This document shows positions 42,845-52,157 of a DNA stretch of 64,000 nt, piece by piece. Under the pieces are notes generated by a model, which made no database searches, was not told the origin of the DNA, and worked only from the letters and a program-made list of their open reading frames with translations. Made by a program: the position numbers and the translations under genes. The stretch comes from Streptomyces sp. NRRL F-525 (GTDB taxonomy: Bacteria; Actinomycetota; Actinomycetes; Streptomycetales; Streptomycetaceae), in the NCBI RefSeq assembly GCF_000716605.1, contig NZ_JNXE01000025.1, positions 1 through 64,000 of the forward strand, read 5' to 3'. Every line of letters begins with the position of its first letter. The stretch's first letter is position 1.

Positions 42845-45295
42845 GTGCGTGCTTTCTCCTCCGGCGGCCTGGAAGCGTTGCTGTCGGCCATCACCGGCTG
42901 CGGCGCCGACCCGGAATCCCCCGCATGGCGTGATCTGGCCCGGGTGGTGGACACAGCGGCCCGCGCGGACCCCGCGGTGAACCGGCTCTGGCCCTCACAG
43001 ACGACCGACGAGCAGCCCCCCGAAGCGGCGGTACGGCGGCAACTAGCCCTGGAATTACATGCGTTGGCCTCGCGCGACACGGCGACACGGGACGCGCTGG
43101 CCGAATGGCTGCACCACCATCCCGGCCCGGCCGGCACACCGCCCGGCCCCTCACCCGCGGGGACCGCCAACGTCATCAGCGGCCATTCCGTGGTGCACGG
43201 CCCCAGCGTGCAGGCCCGGGACATCTCCGGGGGCATCCACTTCCACCCGGCCGCGCCGTCGCCCCCGCCCCGCCTGCCCGTGCCCCGTCAACTGCCGCCG
43301 GTGACCGCGCGGTTCGTCGGCCGGGAGGCGGACCGACGGGCCCTGGACGAGCTGCGTGCCGGATCTCCCGCGCACTCGGCGCACATCCTGGTGGTCAGCG
43401 GGCTCGCGGGCGCCGGGAAGACCACCTTGGCCACCCACTGGCTGTACGAGCACGCCGACAGCTTCCCCGACGGCCAGTTCTACGCCGACCTGGGCGGACA
43501 GACCACCGACGGGGAACACGGGCCCGCCTCCCCGGCCGTCGTCCTGGAAGCGTTCCTGGTCGCGCTCGGCGTCTCCTCGGTACCGGCCGGGATCGCCCAA
43601 CGCAGCGCGCTGTGGCGTTCGTTGACCTCGGGGCTGCGGCTGGCCGTTCTCCTGGACAGCGCGTTCACGGCCGCTCAGGTCCGCCCGCTCCTGATCGGCA
43701 CGCCGACCGGTCTGACCGTGGTGACCAGCAGAAGCAACCTGACCGGGCTCCGCGTCGACGGCGCGTCCGTCCACCGGCTGGAAGGACTCCCCACCGAGTC
43801 GGCCCTCGAGCTTCTCGCCGTCGGCGGTGGGACGCGCGTGGCGCGGGAGCCGGCTGCCGCCCGAGAGGTGGTCCGACTGTGCGGACGGCTCCCGCTGACG
43901 GTGGCACTGGCCTCGGCCCAACTCGCCCTGCGCCCCCACCACTCCGTGTCCGCCCTGGCCGACAGCCTGTCCCGCGGCCAGGGTGCCGCCGACACGCTGC
44001 GCGTCGACGGAGAGGCCGTGATGCGTACGGCGCTCGACATGTCGTACGAGATCCTGCCGGACGGGAGCCGTGCGTTGTACCGGCGGATGGGACTGCTGCC
44101 CACGGATCGGCACGACCTCTCGTTGCTGACCGCACTCGCGGGCGACGGGGAGGAAGCTGGTGACACCGGGCCCGTCGCCGACATCGCCGTGCACGCGCTC
44201 GTGGAGGCGAATCTTCTGGAGGAGACGGGACCGGCCACCTATCGATTCCACGACCTGGTCCAGCCGCACGCCCGACGGCTCGGCGAGGAACTGGAGGAAC
44301 TGGTCCCGCACGAGCGCACGCTGCGCTGTTTCGTCGAGTGGTGCCTGGCCACCGCGGCTTCGGCGGAGAGCATCCTCACCCCCAGCCACCGGCTGCCGGG
44401 GCACGACCTTCCGGCGACTGGCGTGCCCCCGGCCCCCTTGGACGGTTCCGAGGAGGCGCTCGCCTGGCTGGACACGTACCGCAACGGCCTGATGGGCGCC
44501 GTACGGCACTCGGCCCGGGTCGGCTGGTACTCCTCCTGCTGGCGCCTGACCGACCTGATATGGCCACTTTTCTTGCGATTACGTCCGTCCGAGATGTGGA
44601 TCGAGGCGCACCGTCTGGGTCTCGACGCGGCGCGCCGGAGCGGATCCAGAGAGGGAGAGGGCCGCATGCTCACCTCCGGTGCGATCGGTCTGCGCAACGC
44701 CGGCCGGTATCCGGAGGCGGCGGACTGGTACCGGCAGGCGCTGGAGATGGCGACGGCCGACCACGACGTACGTCAACAGGCGCAAGCCCTGAGCGGATTG
44801 GGGCACGTCGGTCTCCTGACTCACCGGCTCGACGAAGCGCGCGAGTACTTCGAGCACGCCCTGCGGCTGCGGGAGTCCATCGGCTATCGGCGCGGGGCCG
44901 CCCTCTCCCGACGACGCCTCGGCGAGACCGCTCTGGCCGGCGACGACCTGGCCACGGCCGCCGAGCAGTTGCGCCGGGCCGGCACCGAACTGGACGCGCT
45001 GGGAGAGACGTACGAGGCGACCCGGGTCCTGGCCCTTCTCGGCCATGTCCTGGACCGGGCCGGGGACGGAGCCGACGGCGTACAGCTGTTGCGGGAGTGC
45101 CTCACGCGCTTCCGCGCGGGTGAGGCCCGGTCCGAGCACTGGGAGGCACGCTGTCTGGAATGGCTCGGCCAGGCCGCCGCCTCACGTGGTGATCATGCGG
45201 AATCGATACGTCACTACGAGGCCGCCCGGGATCTCTTCCGTCGTCTGAGCCCCGAGGACGCACAGCGTGTGGACGACAGGCTGCGGCAGCCGTGA
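42845..45295 (+). CDS. NLR-like NB-ARC-TPR protein with RHIM/amyloid-like motif
   Basis: 816 residues. A helical N-terminal domain (1-90), then the motif N109-V-I-S-G, GPSVQARDISGG (119-130) and IHF, then NB-ARC: P-loop GLAGAGKTT (186-194), a weak Walker B (LLDSA), TSRSN sensor, CGRLPLTVALA, winged helix and FHDLVQPHAR at the MHD position, then about six TPRs (570-800). This is the STAND/NLR plan; the motif matches the C-terminus of the 134-residue protein encoded nearby. Likely role: ATP-gated oligomerisation that templates the partner into amyloid, in defence or regulated cell death. GTG 42845 has AAGGAG seven bases upstream. Mechanism is inferred. Confidence 0.8.
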   Translation: MRAFSSGGLEALLSAITGCGADPESPAWRDLARVVDTAARADPAVNRLWPSQTTDEQPPEAAVRRQLALELHALASRDTATRDALAEWLHHHPGPAGTPPGPSPAGTANVISGHSVVHGPSVQARDISGGIHFHPAAPSPPPRLPVPRQLPPVTARFVGREADRRALDELRAGSPAHSAHILVVSGLAGAGKTTLATHWLYEHADSFPDGQFYADLGGQTTDGEHGPASPAVVLEAFLVALGVSSVPAGIAQRSALWRSLTSGLRLAVLLDSAFTAAQVRPLLIGTPTGLTVVTSRSNLTGLRVDGASVHRLEGLPTESALELLAVGGGTRVAREPAAAREVVRLCGRLPLTVALASAQLALRPHHSVSALADSLSRGQGAADTLRVDGEAVMRTALDMSYEILPDGSRALYRRMGLLPTDRHDLSLLTALAGDGEEAGDTGPVADIAVHALVEANLLEETGPATYRFHDLVQPHARRLGEELEELVPHERTLRCFVEWCLATAASAESILTPSHRLPGHDLPATGVPPAPLDGSEEALAWLDTYRNGLMGAVRHSARVGWYSSCWRLTDLIWPLFLRLRPSEMWIEAHRLGLDAARRSGSREGEGRMLTSGAIGLRNAGRYPEAADWYRQALEMATADHDVRQQAQALSGLGHVGLLTHRLDEAREYFEHALRLRESIGYRRGAALSRRRLGETALAGDDLATAAEQLRRAGTELDALGETYEATRVLALLGHVLDRAGDGADGVQLLRECLTRFRAGEARSEHWEARCLEWLGQAAASRGDHAESIRHYEAARDLFRRLSPEDAQRVDDRLRQP

Positions 45296-45323
45296 TGACC
45301 GCCGCGGCCGGTCGTCCCTCCGG

Positions 45324-45920
45324 TCAACGACGCGGCATCGCCACGACGGAACGCAGCGCGCGCGGCGATTTTCCGGACACCGCCCAGGCGTGGACGACCG
45401 AGACGACCACGTGCGGTGGGAGCGGGGCGGCGGACCCACCCCGTTCCGGTCGTACGAAGGACACGGCGCCGGTCCGGTCCCGTACCCCGACGACACACAT
45501 CGCGGCCGTGTCGGGCACGGCGGCCGCGAGGCATCCCGGATGGCCCGCCAGCAACTCACACACCCGCCGGTGAGCCGACGCGAGCGGCAGTTGTACGCGG
45601 CTCACCAGCACGTCGGCGTGCTCCATGAGCCCGGTCCGCCCCGGCCGGTCCGCATCCACCCACAGGTGCACATCACAGGGGAGCGGGCCGGCCGCGTGCG
45701 GGCAGGAAGGCGGATACGGATACGCGTGCCGATCCGCGGGCGGGGGAAGCGGGTCGGACCGTACGAGAGCCAAGCCCTGTGCCGTGTCCGAACGCCAGAC
45801 GACGAAGGACGCCCGGTCATCCAGGCCCTCACCGCGCGGTACCGCGCCGGACGGCGTCGCACGGAAGCACACCGTGGCCCAGGCGGCATCCGGTTCGGGG
45901 GTCGCGGTCGGGCCGCTCAC
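45324..45920 (-). CDS. hypothetical protein coupled to a GT-B-like gene
   Basis: 198 residues, no recognised domain; a mixed alpha/beta, Pro-rich sequence with CDVHLWVDADRPGR and AAMCVVGVRDRTGAVSF strands. GTG 45920 overlaps the stop of the upstream gene by GTGA, so the two are co-translated. It converges on the NLR-like gene, 28 bases apart. Confidence 0.6.
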   Translation of the reverse strand: MSGPTATPEPDAAWATVCFRATPSGAVPRGEGLDDRASFVVWRSDTAQGLALVRSDPLPPPADRHAYPYPPSCPHAAGPLPCDVHLWVDADRPGRTGLMEHADVLVSRVQLPLASAHRRVCELLAGHPGCLAAAVPDTAAMCVVGVRDRTGAVSFVRPERGGSAAPLPPHVVVSVVHAWAVSGKSPRALRSVVAMPRR

Positions 45921-47161
45921 AGTGCCGCCCCGCTTCCGGCGGAGATCTGCCACCGCGTCAGGGACGGCGGAAGCGGGAGCGGCGCGACGTACGGCGCACG
46001 GGCCGGCTCGCCCAGCCCGAGCATCCGGTAGACGACCGAGCGCATCCGCCGGTGGAACTGGCCCGGCGCCGACGACAGCGAGGCGGCGACATGGTCGTAC
46101 TGTCCGGGACGGTGCAGCTGCATCGCGTACTCCAGTTGCTCCGCCAGCGGGTACGCCGGAGAGAGCACGGGCGCCACGGCGGACAGCAGAGCCGCCGGGG
46201 AACTGGCCGACACCTCACGCCGGGATTCGGCCGTCAGCAGCATCGCCGCGTCCGTGAGCGTTCCGTACGCACTCAGCGATCCGTGGTCGCCGACGATCAC
46301 GTCGGCGGCGACCAGCACCGCCTGCCAGTCGGCTTCCGGCGGGACGACCGCGACCCCCCGGCTCTGGCAGCCGGACAGCCAGCCGCGCACCTGCCGGGTG
46401 CCGTGCCCCGCGAACACATTGGGGTGGACCAGCATCGCGACACGGTAGCCGTCGTCCGGCAGCCGGCTCAGCAACTGCGGCAGCAGGACGTCGAGCCGCC
46501 CGAACGTCGAAGCCGGTCCCCAGGTGGACGTGACGACCACGAGCCGCTGTCCGTCCTCGATTCCCAGCGCCCGCCGGTGGGAAGCACGCCTGGTCCTGCC
46601 TGCCATGATCCGGTCGACGCACGGATCGCCGACCACGTGAGCCACCGGCAGCGCCTCCGGGCAGGACCGGGCGAGTTCCTCCAGCTCCCGGTCATGGGCG
46701 TAGACGATCGCCGCCGGTACCAACCGGCCCTCGTGCAGCAGGTGTTGGCGACTGAGCATCCCCGGGGACCTCCGCTCTCCGGGCGCCAACGTGCTGACGT
46801 CGGTGAGCAGTTTGATGTGTCCCGCCCCGTGCGAGATGCGTAGGACCGGAGCCCGCAGTTCGTGCACTCCGCGCGAGCCCGCCGCGAGCGCCAGGTCGAA
46901 CTCGGCCCGCAGCGCCTCCTCCCAGGGCACCGCGGTGATGCCCAGGCTCTGCAAGTACTCGGTCACTCCGTTGCCGAAGGCATGGGGTGCGACCGTGAAG
47001 ACCAGCTGAATGCGCAGGTCGGTCTCCAGCAACTCGAAGACCTCGCGCAGACGTTGGGCGAAGGTCACCGTGTGCACGACCACCAGGACCCTCTTGCAGT
47101 CCCGGACCGTCAGCCAGTGTCCCTGCTCGATCAGCGCCGATTTCGTCGTTCTGACAGACAC
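45917..47161 (-). CDS. GT-B-like protein, CDP-glycerol-transferase-like fold
   Basis: 414 residues. It has two Rossmann-like halves: VLVVVHTVTFAQRLREVFELLETD and VFTVAPHAF in the first; VAHVVGDPCVDRIMAG, GQRLVVVTSTWGP, VAMLVHPNVFAGHG and VIVGDHGSLSAYGTLTDAAMLL in the second. The latter DHGSL/GDHGS pattern is that of CDP-glycerol:polyglycerol phosphate transferases and related GT-B enzymes, which use a nucleotide-activated donor. Streptomycete homologues often carry uninformative or misleading names. GTG 47161 follows a GGGGG run. It is coupled to the gene at 45324. Confidence 0.55.
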   Translation of the reverse strand: MSVRTTKSALIEQGHWLTVRDCKRVLVVVHTVTFAQRLREVFELLETDLRIQLVFTVAPHAFGNGVTEYLQSLGITAVPWEEALRAEFDLALAAGSRGVHELRAPVLRISHGAGHIKLLTDVSTLAPGERRSPGMLSRQHLLHEGRLVPAAIVYAHDRELEELARSCPEALPVAHVVGDPCVDRIMAGRTRRASHRRALGIEDGQRLVVVTSTWGPASTFGRLDVLLPQLLSRLPDDGYRVAMLVHPNVFAGHGTRQVRGWLSGCQSRGVAVVPPEADWQAVLVAADVIVGDHGSLSAYGTLTDAAMLLTAESRREVSASSPAALLSAVAPVLSPAYPLAEQLEYAMQLHRPGQYDHVAASLSSAPGQFHRRMRSVVYRMLGLGEPARAPYVAPLPLPPSLTRWQISAGSGAAL

Positions 47162-47431
47162 GCGAATCCCCCGTCGCTCGTCGTTTCGTTCAGACGACAG
47201 GGGGTTTCCCGGCGCGCACAGCGCTTTCCTTGCAGACCTCTTGCAACACCCTTGCCCCGCCGGTTCGACCGGCTCAGGGCATCGGGCGATCACCTCGAAG
47301 CGGCAGGTCGTCGGGTTCCGAGCCACGGGCGTCGGCCTTCGACGCCGTCCGGCCGCGGGGTGTCAACCGCCACGCCCCCATGCCCCTCCCCCGGGACGAC
47401 ACCTGTGTCTCCGTGATCCGTTGTGCCGATC
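47162..47431. other. divergent promoter region
   Basis: Non-coding 270 bases between the GT-B-like gene (leftward) and the AIPR-like gene (rightward). No clear hairpin or repeat seen. It must hold both promoters. Confidence 0.4.
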
Positions 47432-48625
47432 ATGAACGACGACTCCTCCGCGATCCCTTTCCAGTCGGCGGTCCTCCCCCGCTCCCACTTGACCTGGGCG
47501 CCCCCGGCGGGAACCGTCCACCTGACGGCGCGTGCGGACGATCTCTCCCGGCGCCAGGAGAACTGGCACGGCTGGTTCCCCGCCGCCACGCTGGCTCCGC
47601 TCGCCGCGCGACCGGACGCGGCGATCACTCTCAACAGTCGCCGCGGCTATCTGTCGGACAGCCCGGAGAACCACCTGCTCGAACGGCTCCTGCACGACCG
47701 CCCCGAGGACTTCGGAGCGGAAGGCACCCCGATCGTCCTCGGAGCGGATCACATCGCCGCCCACCGGCACACGGCCGGTGACCGCATCACCCTGCAGGTC
47801 CACGGCCTGGAATGCATCGACGGCTTTCAGCGGCTCGTCACCATCGGCCACAGCCGACGCGGGCCGGAATCCGGACACCTCGAGCGGGCCTTCGCGCGCG
47901 TCGACCTCCTGACCGGTACGGCACGCGAGCGAGCACGCCGGCTTCACTACGAATCCCAGCTCTACGCCAACGTCGCGCGCCCGCAGGACAATCTGTCCCG
48001 CTGTCCCCATCTGGCGCGCTGCGGTGAGCAGTTCGAAGTGGAGGGCACCTCCTTCGACTGCCGCCGCGGCATCGTGGCCGGCCCTCACTCCTACGGCTAC
48101 GACATCACCACCGTGTTCCGTGCTCTCGCGTGCCTGTCGCTGGACCCGTACCCGGATCTCGCACACGTCCTGAGCACCGACGAAGGGCTCGACTCGGTGT
48201 GGTCCGACCTGGAGGGGCCTCGCTATCGCGCGATCGTGAATCCCGACGTACAGGCCTGGAGCATCCAGCGAGCCGTCGAAACCCACGACGTCGTCCAGCA
48301 GGTGTTGCGCGGCCTCACCAACTCCGCGACGACCGGACACGGGCATCTGATCAGGTACGCCCGTCCACTGATCGTCTGGTCCGCCGCCCGCCGCCTACCG
48401 CTGCACGAGCTCCACAACGGTGGCAGAGACGCGCCCGACTGGCATGCCCGGATCCGGAGTTCGGCCTTCAGAGCCGATGTCAAAGCCACGGCGCACGCGC
48501 TCGTCGCCGCGTACCGGTCCGTGCGCCCGAAGGAGAACGGGCAGTACAAGCAGTACAAGGGGGAGGTGGAGAGGCTCGATGTCTGGCGCGAGATCGTGGA
48601 CAGGATGAGGTGCGCACACGAGTGA
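47432..48625 (+). CDS. AIPR-like protein, candidate phage-defence gene
   Basis: 397 residues. The order of features follows AIPR (abortive infection phage resistance) proteins: an opening NSRRGYLSDSPENHLLERLLHDRPEDF, then a strand-turn GLECIDGFQRL (125-135) at the place of the usual IVNG-Q-T, and NVARPQDNLSRCPHLARCGEQFEVEGTSF (180-208) at the place of the conserved N-Q-x-P-I ... F...G.FYE stretch, then a helical C-terminus. The DGFQR turn also recalls DGQHR proteins. It is shorter than typical AIPR proteins. ATG 47432 or GTG 47423. AIPR-type proteins act in abortive infection, but the mechanism is unknown. The nearby NLR and amyloid-motif genes fit a defence setting. Confidence 0.5.
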   Translation: MNDDSSAIPFQSAVLPRSHLTWAPPAGTVHLTARADDLSRRQENWHGWFPAATLAPLAARPDAAITLNSRRGYLSDSPENHLLERLLHDRPEDFGAEGTPIVLGADHIAAHRHTAGDRITLQVHGLECIDGFQRLVTIGHSRRGPESGHLERAFARVDLLTGTARERARRLHYESQLYANVARPQDNLSRCPHLARCGEQFEVEGTSFDCRRGIVAGPHSYGYDITTVFRALACLSLDPYPDLAHVLSTDEGLDSVWSDLEGPRYRAIVNPDVQAWSIQRAVETHDVVQQVLRGLTNSATTGHGHLIRYARPLIVWSAARRLPLHELHNGGRDAPDWHARIRSSAFRADVKATAHALVAAYRSVRPKENGQYKQYKGEVERLDVWREIVDRMRCAHE

Positions 48626-48660
48626 TGAGCAGCTCGCGAGGACCATCACCGCCGCCCGGC

Positions 48661-51201
48661 TCACTGCGCCCGAATCGCATCCGCGGGCGGAGTCCGCAGC
48701 GCCTGCCGGGTGGGCAGTTCGATGGTGAGGAAGGCGGTGACCGTGACCAGGAGCGCGAGTCCGGGCAGCAGCCACACCGGCCCCGCCGGCCAGGGGTGGC
48801 CGAGGAACCCCTGGCCCAGCAAGGCCAGCGGGATCGCGGAGAGCAGGAGTGCCGTGGTGAGCGCGGTGGCCGCCGTCATCGCGGCCTCGCGGCGCATCAT
48901 CGCCCGGATCTGGCGGGGAGTCGTGCCGTTGAGGCGGAGCGCACCCAACTCCACCCTCCGCTGAGCGGTGGCCGCGACGAGCTTGTTAGCGATGCTGAGC
49001 AGCAGATAGACGAGCAGCACGATGATGGTGGCGAGGTTGATCCACACCTCGGGCGGCGCGTCCTTGAGGCCGCCGGTGGAAGGGGAGTTGGCAGGCCCGA
49101 GGGTCAGCCCAGGGCGGCCGGCGGCGAGAGCCGTGAGGTTCTGCCGTGCCTTCGCCGAGCCGTCCGTACGGATCAGGAGGGACTGGTCGAGGGCCGTGGT
49201 CGTGTGCCCGGCGGCCAGGTCGTGCGACAGCACCACCGTGCCGAACCCGAGCCCCCGCCCGTACACGGCAACCACCTTGGCGGCGACGGGAGTTCCGTCC
49301 CCGAGGACCAGATCCACCGTGTGCCCCACCCCCGCGGAACGGGTCCGCGCCACATCACTGCTGACGGCGACCGTCGCGCCGGACAGCCGACTCAGGCTGC
49401 CGTCCCGGACATCGAGGTCGAGAACACCCGCCGCGTCCGGCGTGAGGATGGTCGCCGGACCCGAATCGACCGCCGGGTCACCGAACTCCTTGTACTCCCA
49501 CACCACGGTGGTCGTCCCGACGGACGCGGCGGCCTTCACTCCGGCCGTCTTCCGTACGGCGGCGAGCGTGTCGGCGGGCAATCCACCCAACGCCGGTGCA
49601 CTCAGGCGCAGTTGGGCCAGAGTCCCGGTGCTGGTGTCCTGCGCGGTCGCGGCCAGCACGGTCGTCTGCGTGAAGGTGTACGTCAGCACGAACACGACCG
49701 CCATGGCCAGCGTGGAGACGATCCCCGCGTTGCGCAGGGCATAGGCGCGCAGGTTGGCCATCGCCAGCCAGGTCGGCGCGGACGCCCCCGACCTGGTCAC
49801 CCGCGCCGCCGCACCGCCGACGCCCCGCACCAGCGCCGGTCCCGCCAGGGCCAGCCCGATCGCCCCGATGATCCCGGCGAGCGAGGTGGCCGTAGCGCCG
49901 ATGACCGTGCGGGAGAACAGCGGCAGGGCCGACATGACCGTCGCTACGACAATGACGGCCACGCCGATACGGGTCCGGGCCCGCGACGGATTCCGCGGCT
50001 CGCTCCGCGACTCGGCGACCGCCTCGGTGGCCGGCATCCGCGAGGTCCGCCACGCCGAGCAACGGGCCGACACCTGCACGGCGAGAAGCATCAGCACGAT
50101 CGCCGCGAGCGCGGGCAACGGGCTGAAGGTGAGCGGGAGTTGGGCCGGGATGACGCCCCGGTCCGCGAGCAGCCCCCGGAACTGTCCGGCCAGCAGATAC
50201 CCGAGCCCCACCCCCGGCGCCACGGCCACCGCCGCGACGACCGTGGACTGCGCGGCGGCCAGCCTGCGGATCTGCTTCGGGGTCGCGCCCACGGCCCGCA
50301 TCAACGCCAGGTCCCGCCGCTGCCCCCCGATCGCCACGGCCAGCGCGCTCGCCATCACGAACCCCGTGATCAGCAGAACGATCCCGGAGAGCGAACCGGC
50401 GAGCAGCACCAGCAGCGAGCGCGAGGCTCCGGCGCCGGGTGCGGCCGTGTCGCCCCGCTCGGCCCCGGTGACGGTCAGGAGTCCGGTGCCCTTCAGCTTC
50501 GTACGGACCTCGGCGGCGACCCGCCCCTCGGCACCGGGCGCGGTGCGCAGGCCGATCAGGTCGACACGGCCGGAGTGACCCGCCAGTCCTACGGCCGTCT
50601 CGTCGGCGAAGTAGACACCGGTGCCTGGGGTGTTGACGACCGCCGATACGCGATAGCCACTCGCGGGGCGGGAGTTGACGACGACCTGGACGCGGTCGCC
50701 CGGCTTGACACCGGCCGCGGCGGCGGTGGCGCTGTCCACCGCGACCTCGCCGGAAGTGGTCGGCGCGCTGCCGGTGACCCGCGCCCCCGCCAGCAGTTTC
50801 GTCGAGGACCAGCCGTGCCCCGCCACCTGCGGATCTCCGGACGACGATGACGCCACGGCCACGACCCGACCGTGCGCGTCGACGAGAGCGGCCGGGAAGC
50901 CGATGTCACCGACGGACGCGGTCACGCCCGGCAACCCGCCCAGTTCGCCGACCAGTTGAGCCGGGATCCTACGGCGTTCCGGCAGGGCGAGCGGGAGGTC
51001 GCCGGGAGGGTGGAACTCCTGGTCGGCCGCGACCACGACCGACGCTCCGGCGAGGCGCCCGGCGGGCAGGTGGGAACGGAGGCCGGACTCGGCCAGGACC
51101 CCGGTGGCGGTGACGAGCGCCGCACCGCCGAGTACCGCGCAGGCCACGGCGATCAGCGCGGTGACGCGGTGCCCGACCATCTGTATCGCGAGACGGAACA
51201 T
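48661..51201 (-). CDS. FtsX-like ABC transporter permease
   Basis: 846 residues. An N-terminal helix, a large extracytoplasmic domain (about 40-240), then two blocks of helices near 245-400 and 430-540 with another soluble domain (about 550-700), and a final helical FtsX block ending in the basic ELGALRLNGTTPRQIRAMMRREA. Twice repeated MacB/FtsX design with ALMRAVGATPKQIRRL as cytoplasmic coupling helix. Couples with the ATPase to its right. Substrate likely a peptide, antibiotic or lipid. Confidence 0.85.
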   Translation of the reverse strand: MFRLAIQMVGHRVTALIAVACAVLGGAALVTATGVLAESGLRSHLPAGRLAGASVVVAADQEFHPPGDLPLALPERRRIPAQLVGELGGLPGVTASVGDIGFPAALVDAHGRVVAVASSSSGDPQVAGHGWSSTKLLAGARVTGSAPTTSGEVAVDSATAAAAGVKPGDRVQVVVNSRPASGYRVSAVVNTPGTGVYFADETAVGLAGHSGRVDLIGLRTAPGAEGRVAAEVRTKLKGTGLLTVTGAERGDTAAPGAGASRSLLVLLAGSLSGIVLLITGFVMASALAVAIGGQRRDLALMRAVGATPKQIRRLAAAQSTVVAAVAVAPGVGLGYLLAGQFRGLLADRGVIPAQLPLTFSPLPALAAIVLMLLAVQVSARCSAWRTSRMPATEAVAESRSEPRNPSRARTRIGVAVIVVATVMSALPLFSRTVIGATATSLAGIIGAIGLALAGPALVRGVGGAAARVTRSGASAPTWLAMANLRAYALRNAGIVSTLAMAVVFVLTYTFTQTTVLAATAQDTSTGTLAQLRLSAPALGGLPADTLAAVRKTAGVKAAASVGTTTVVWEYKEFGDPAVDSGPATILTPDAAGVLDLDVRDGSLSRLSGATVAVSSDVARTRSAGVGHTVDLVLGDGTPVAAKVVAVYGRGLGFGTVVLSHDLAAGHTTTALDQSLLIRTDGSAKARQNLTALAAGRPGLTLGPANSPSTGGLKDAPPEVWINLATIIVLLVYLLLSIANKLVAATAQRRVELGALRLNGTTPRQIRAMMRREAAMTAATALTTALLLSAIPLALLGQGFLGHPWPAGPVWLLPGLALLVTVTAFLTIELPTRQALRTPPADAIRAQ

Positions 51202-51204
51202 GGC

Positions 51205-51948
51205 TCAGACCCTCCCCAACTCGACGAGGCGGGCGGCCAGTTCGTCGGCGGTCGGCGCCTTGAGGGCGTCGACCACACGACCGTCGGCCATCACCAGGAC
51301 GTGGTGGGCGCGGGCGGCGGCGGCCGGGTCGTGGGTGACCATCACGACCGTCTGGTGCAGGTCGTTCACGAGATCGCGGAGCAGGTCCAGCACCTCGTGG
51401 GCACTGCGCAGGTCGAGCGCGCCGGTCGGTTCGTCGGCGAACACGACCGCCGGGCGGGCCACCAACGCCCTTACGACGGCGGCCCGTTGCTGCTGCCCGC
51501 CGGACAGCTCGCCCGGGCGATGGGACAGCCGGTCGGCCAGCCCGACCCGTTCCACCAGCGTGCGCAGCCAGTCACGATCGGCTCGGCGGCCCGCCAGTCG
51601 CAGCGGCAGCGTGATGTTGTCCTCGATGGAGAGGGAGGGGATCAGGTTGTACGCCTGGAACACGAACCCCACCCGCTCACGCCGGAGTTGGGTGCGCTTG
51701 GTCTCGTTCAGCCCGGCGATCTCGTGGCCGTCGATACGGACACTGCCCGACGTCGGGGAGTCGAGCCCGGCGGCGCAGTGCATCAGCGTGCTCTTGCCGG
51801 AGCCCGAAGGCCCCATCACGGCGAGGAAGGTGCCGCGTTCCACGGTCAACGACACGTCGTCCAGGGCGCGTACGCCTCCGGGGTAGGCCTTGCTGACGCC
51901 CTCCAGGGCGATGGCGGCGGTGGTCATGGTGGTGGCCGTGGTGTTCAT
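51205..51948 (-). CDS. ABC transporter ATP-binding protein (MacB/LolD type)
   Basis: 247 residues. Walker A GPSGSGKST, Q-loop VFQAYNLIPSLSIEDNITLPL, signature LSGGQQQR, Walker B VVFADEPTGALD, and H-loop THDPAAAARA. Three bases separate it from the permease, and ATG 51948 overlaps the small membrane gene upstream (ATGA). Energises the FtsX-like permease. Confidence 0.9.
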   Translation of the reverse strand: MNTTATTMTTAAIALEGVSKAYPGGVRALDDVSLTVERGTFLAVMGPSGSGKSTLMHCAAGLDSPTSGSVRIDGHEIAGLNETKRTQLRRERVGFVFQAYNLIPSLSIEDNITLPLRLAGRRADRDWLRTLVERVGLADRLSHRPGELSGGQQQRAAVVRALVARPAVVFADEPTGALDLRSAHEVLDLLRDLVNDLHQTVVMVTHDPAAAARAHHVLVMADGRVVDALKAPTADELAARLVELGRV

Positions 51949-52157
51949 CGCCGGCCCCGCAGGTTGCGGACGACGAGGGTGCCCGCGCACAGGACGGTGA
52001 CCGCGCCGCACACCAGGTGCACCCAAGTGTCGGCACCGCCGAAGGAGACCGCCATGTTGGTGAGCGCGCTGGCCACGACCACGGTCCAGAGGAGGGTGCG
52101 GGCGATGTCCCCGGGGCTGAGACGGTCGGGTTCGGTGGTCGTCGTCGTGTTCGGCAT
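51945..52157 (-). CDS. small two-helix membrane protein of the ABC operon
   Basis: 70 residues, Thr-rich N-terminus, two helices (about 20-40 and 45-63). First gene of the export operon and coupled by ATGA to the ATPase. Possibly a regulatory or stabilising subunit. Its start at 52157 lies 111-126 bases from the palindrome at 52268. Confidence 0.7.
   Translation of the reverse strand: MPNTTTTTEPDRLSPGDIARTLLWTVVVASALTNMAVSFGGADTWVHLVCGAVTVLCAGTLVVRNLRGRR

Noticed and set aside
45267..46031. 254-codon + strand frame
   Set aside because: Overlaps the coupled pair on the - strand; Arg-rich with no motif, while the - strand frames have a GTGA junction and a GT-B pattern.
48130..50850. 906-codon + strand frame
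   Set aside because: It runs across the AIPR-like gene and antisense to the FtsX-like permease; composition is Arg/Gly-rich and no motif is seen.
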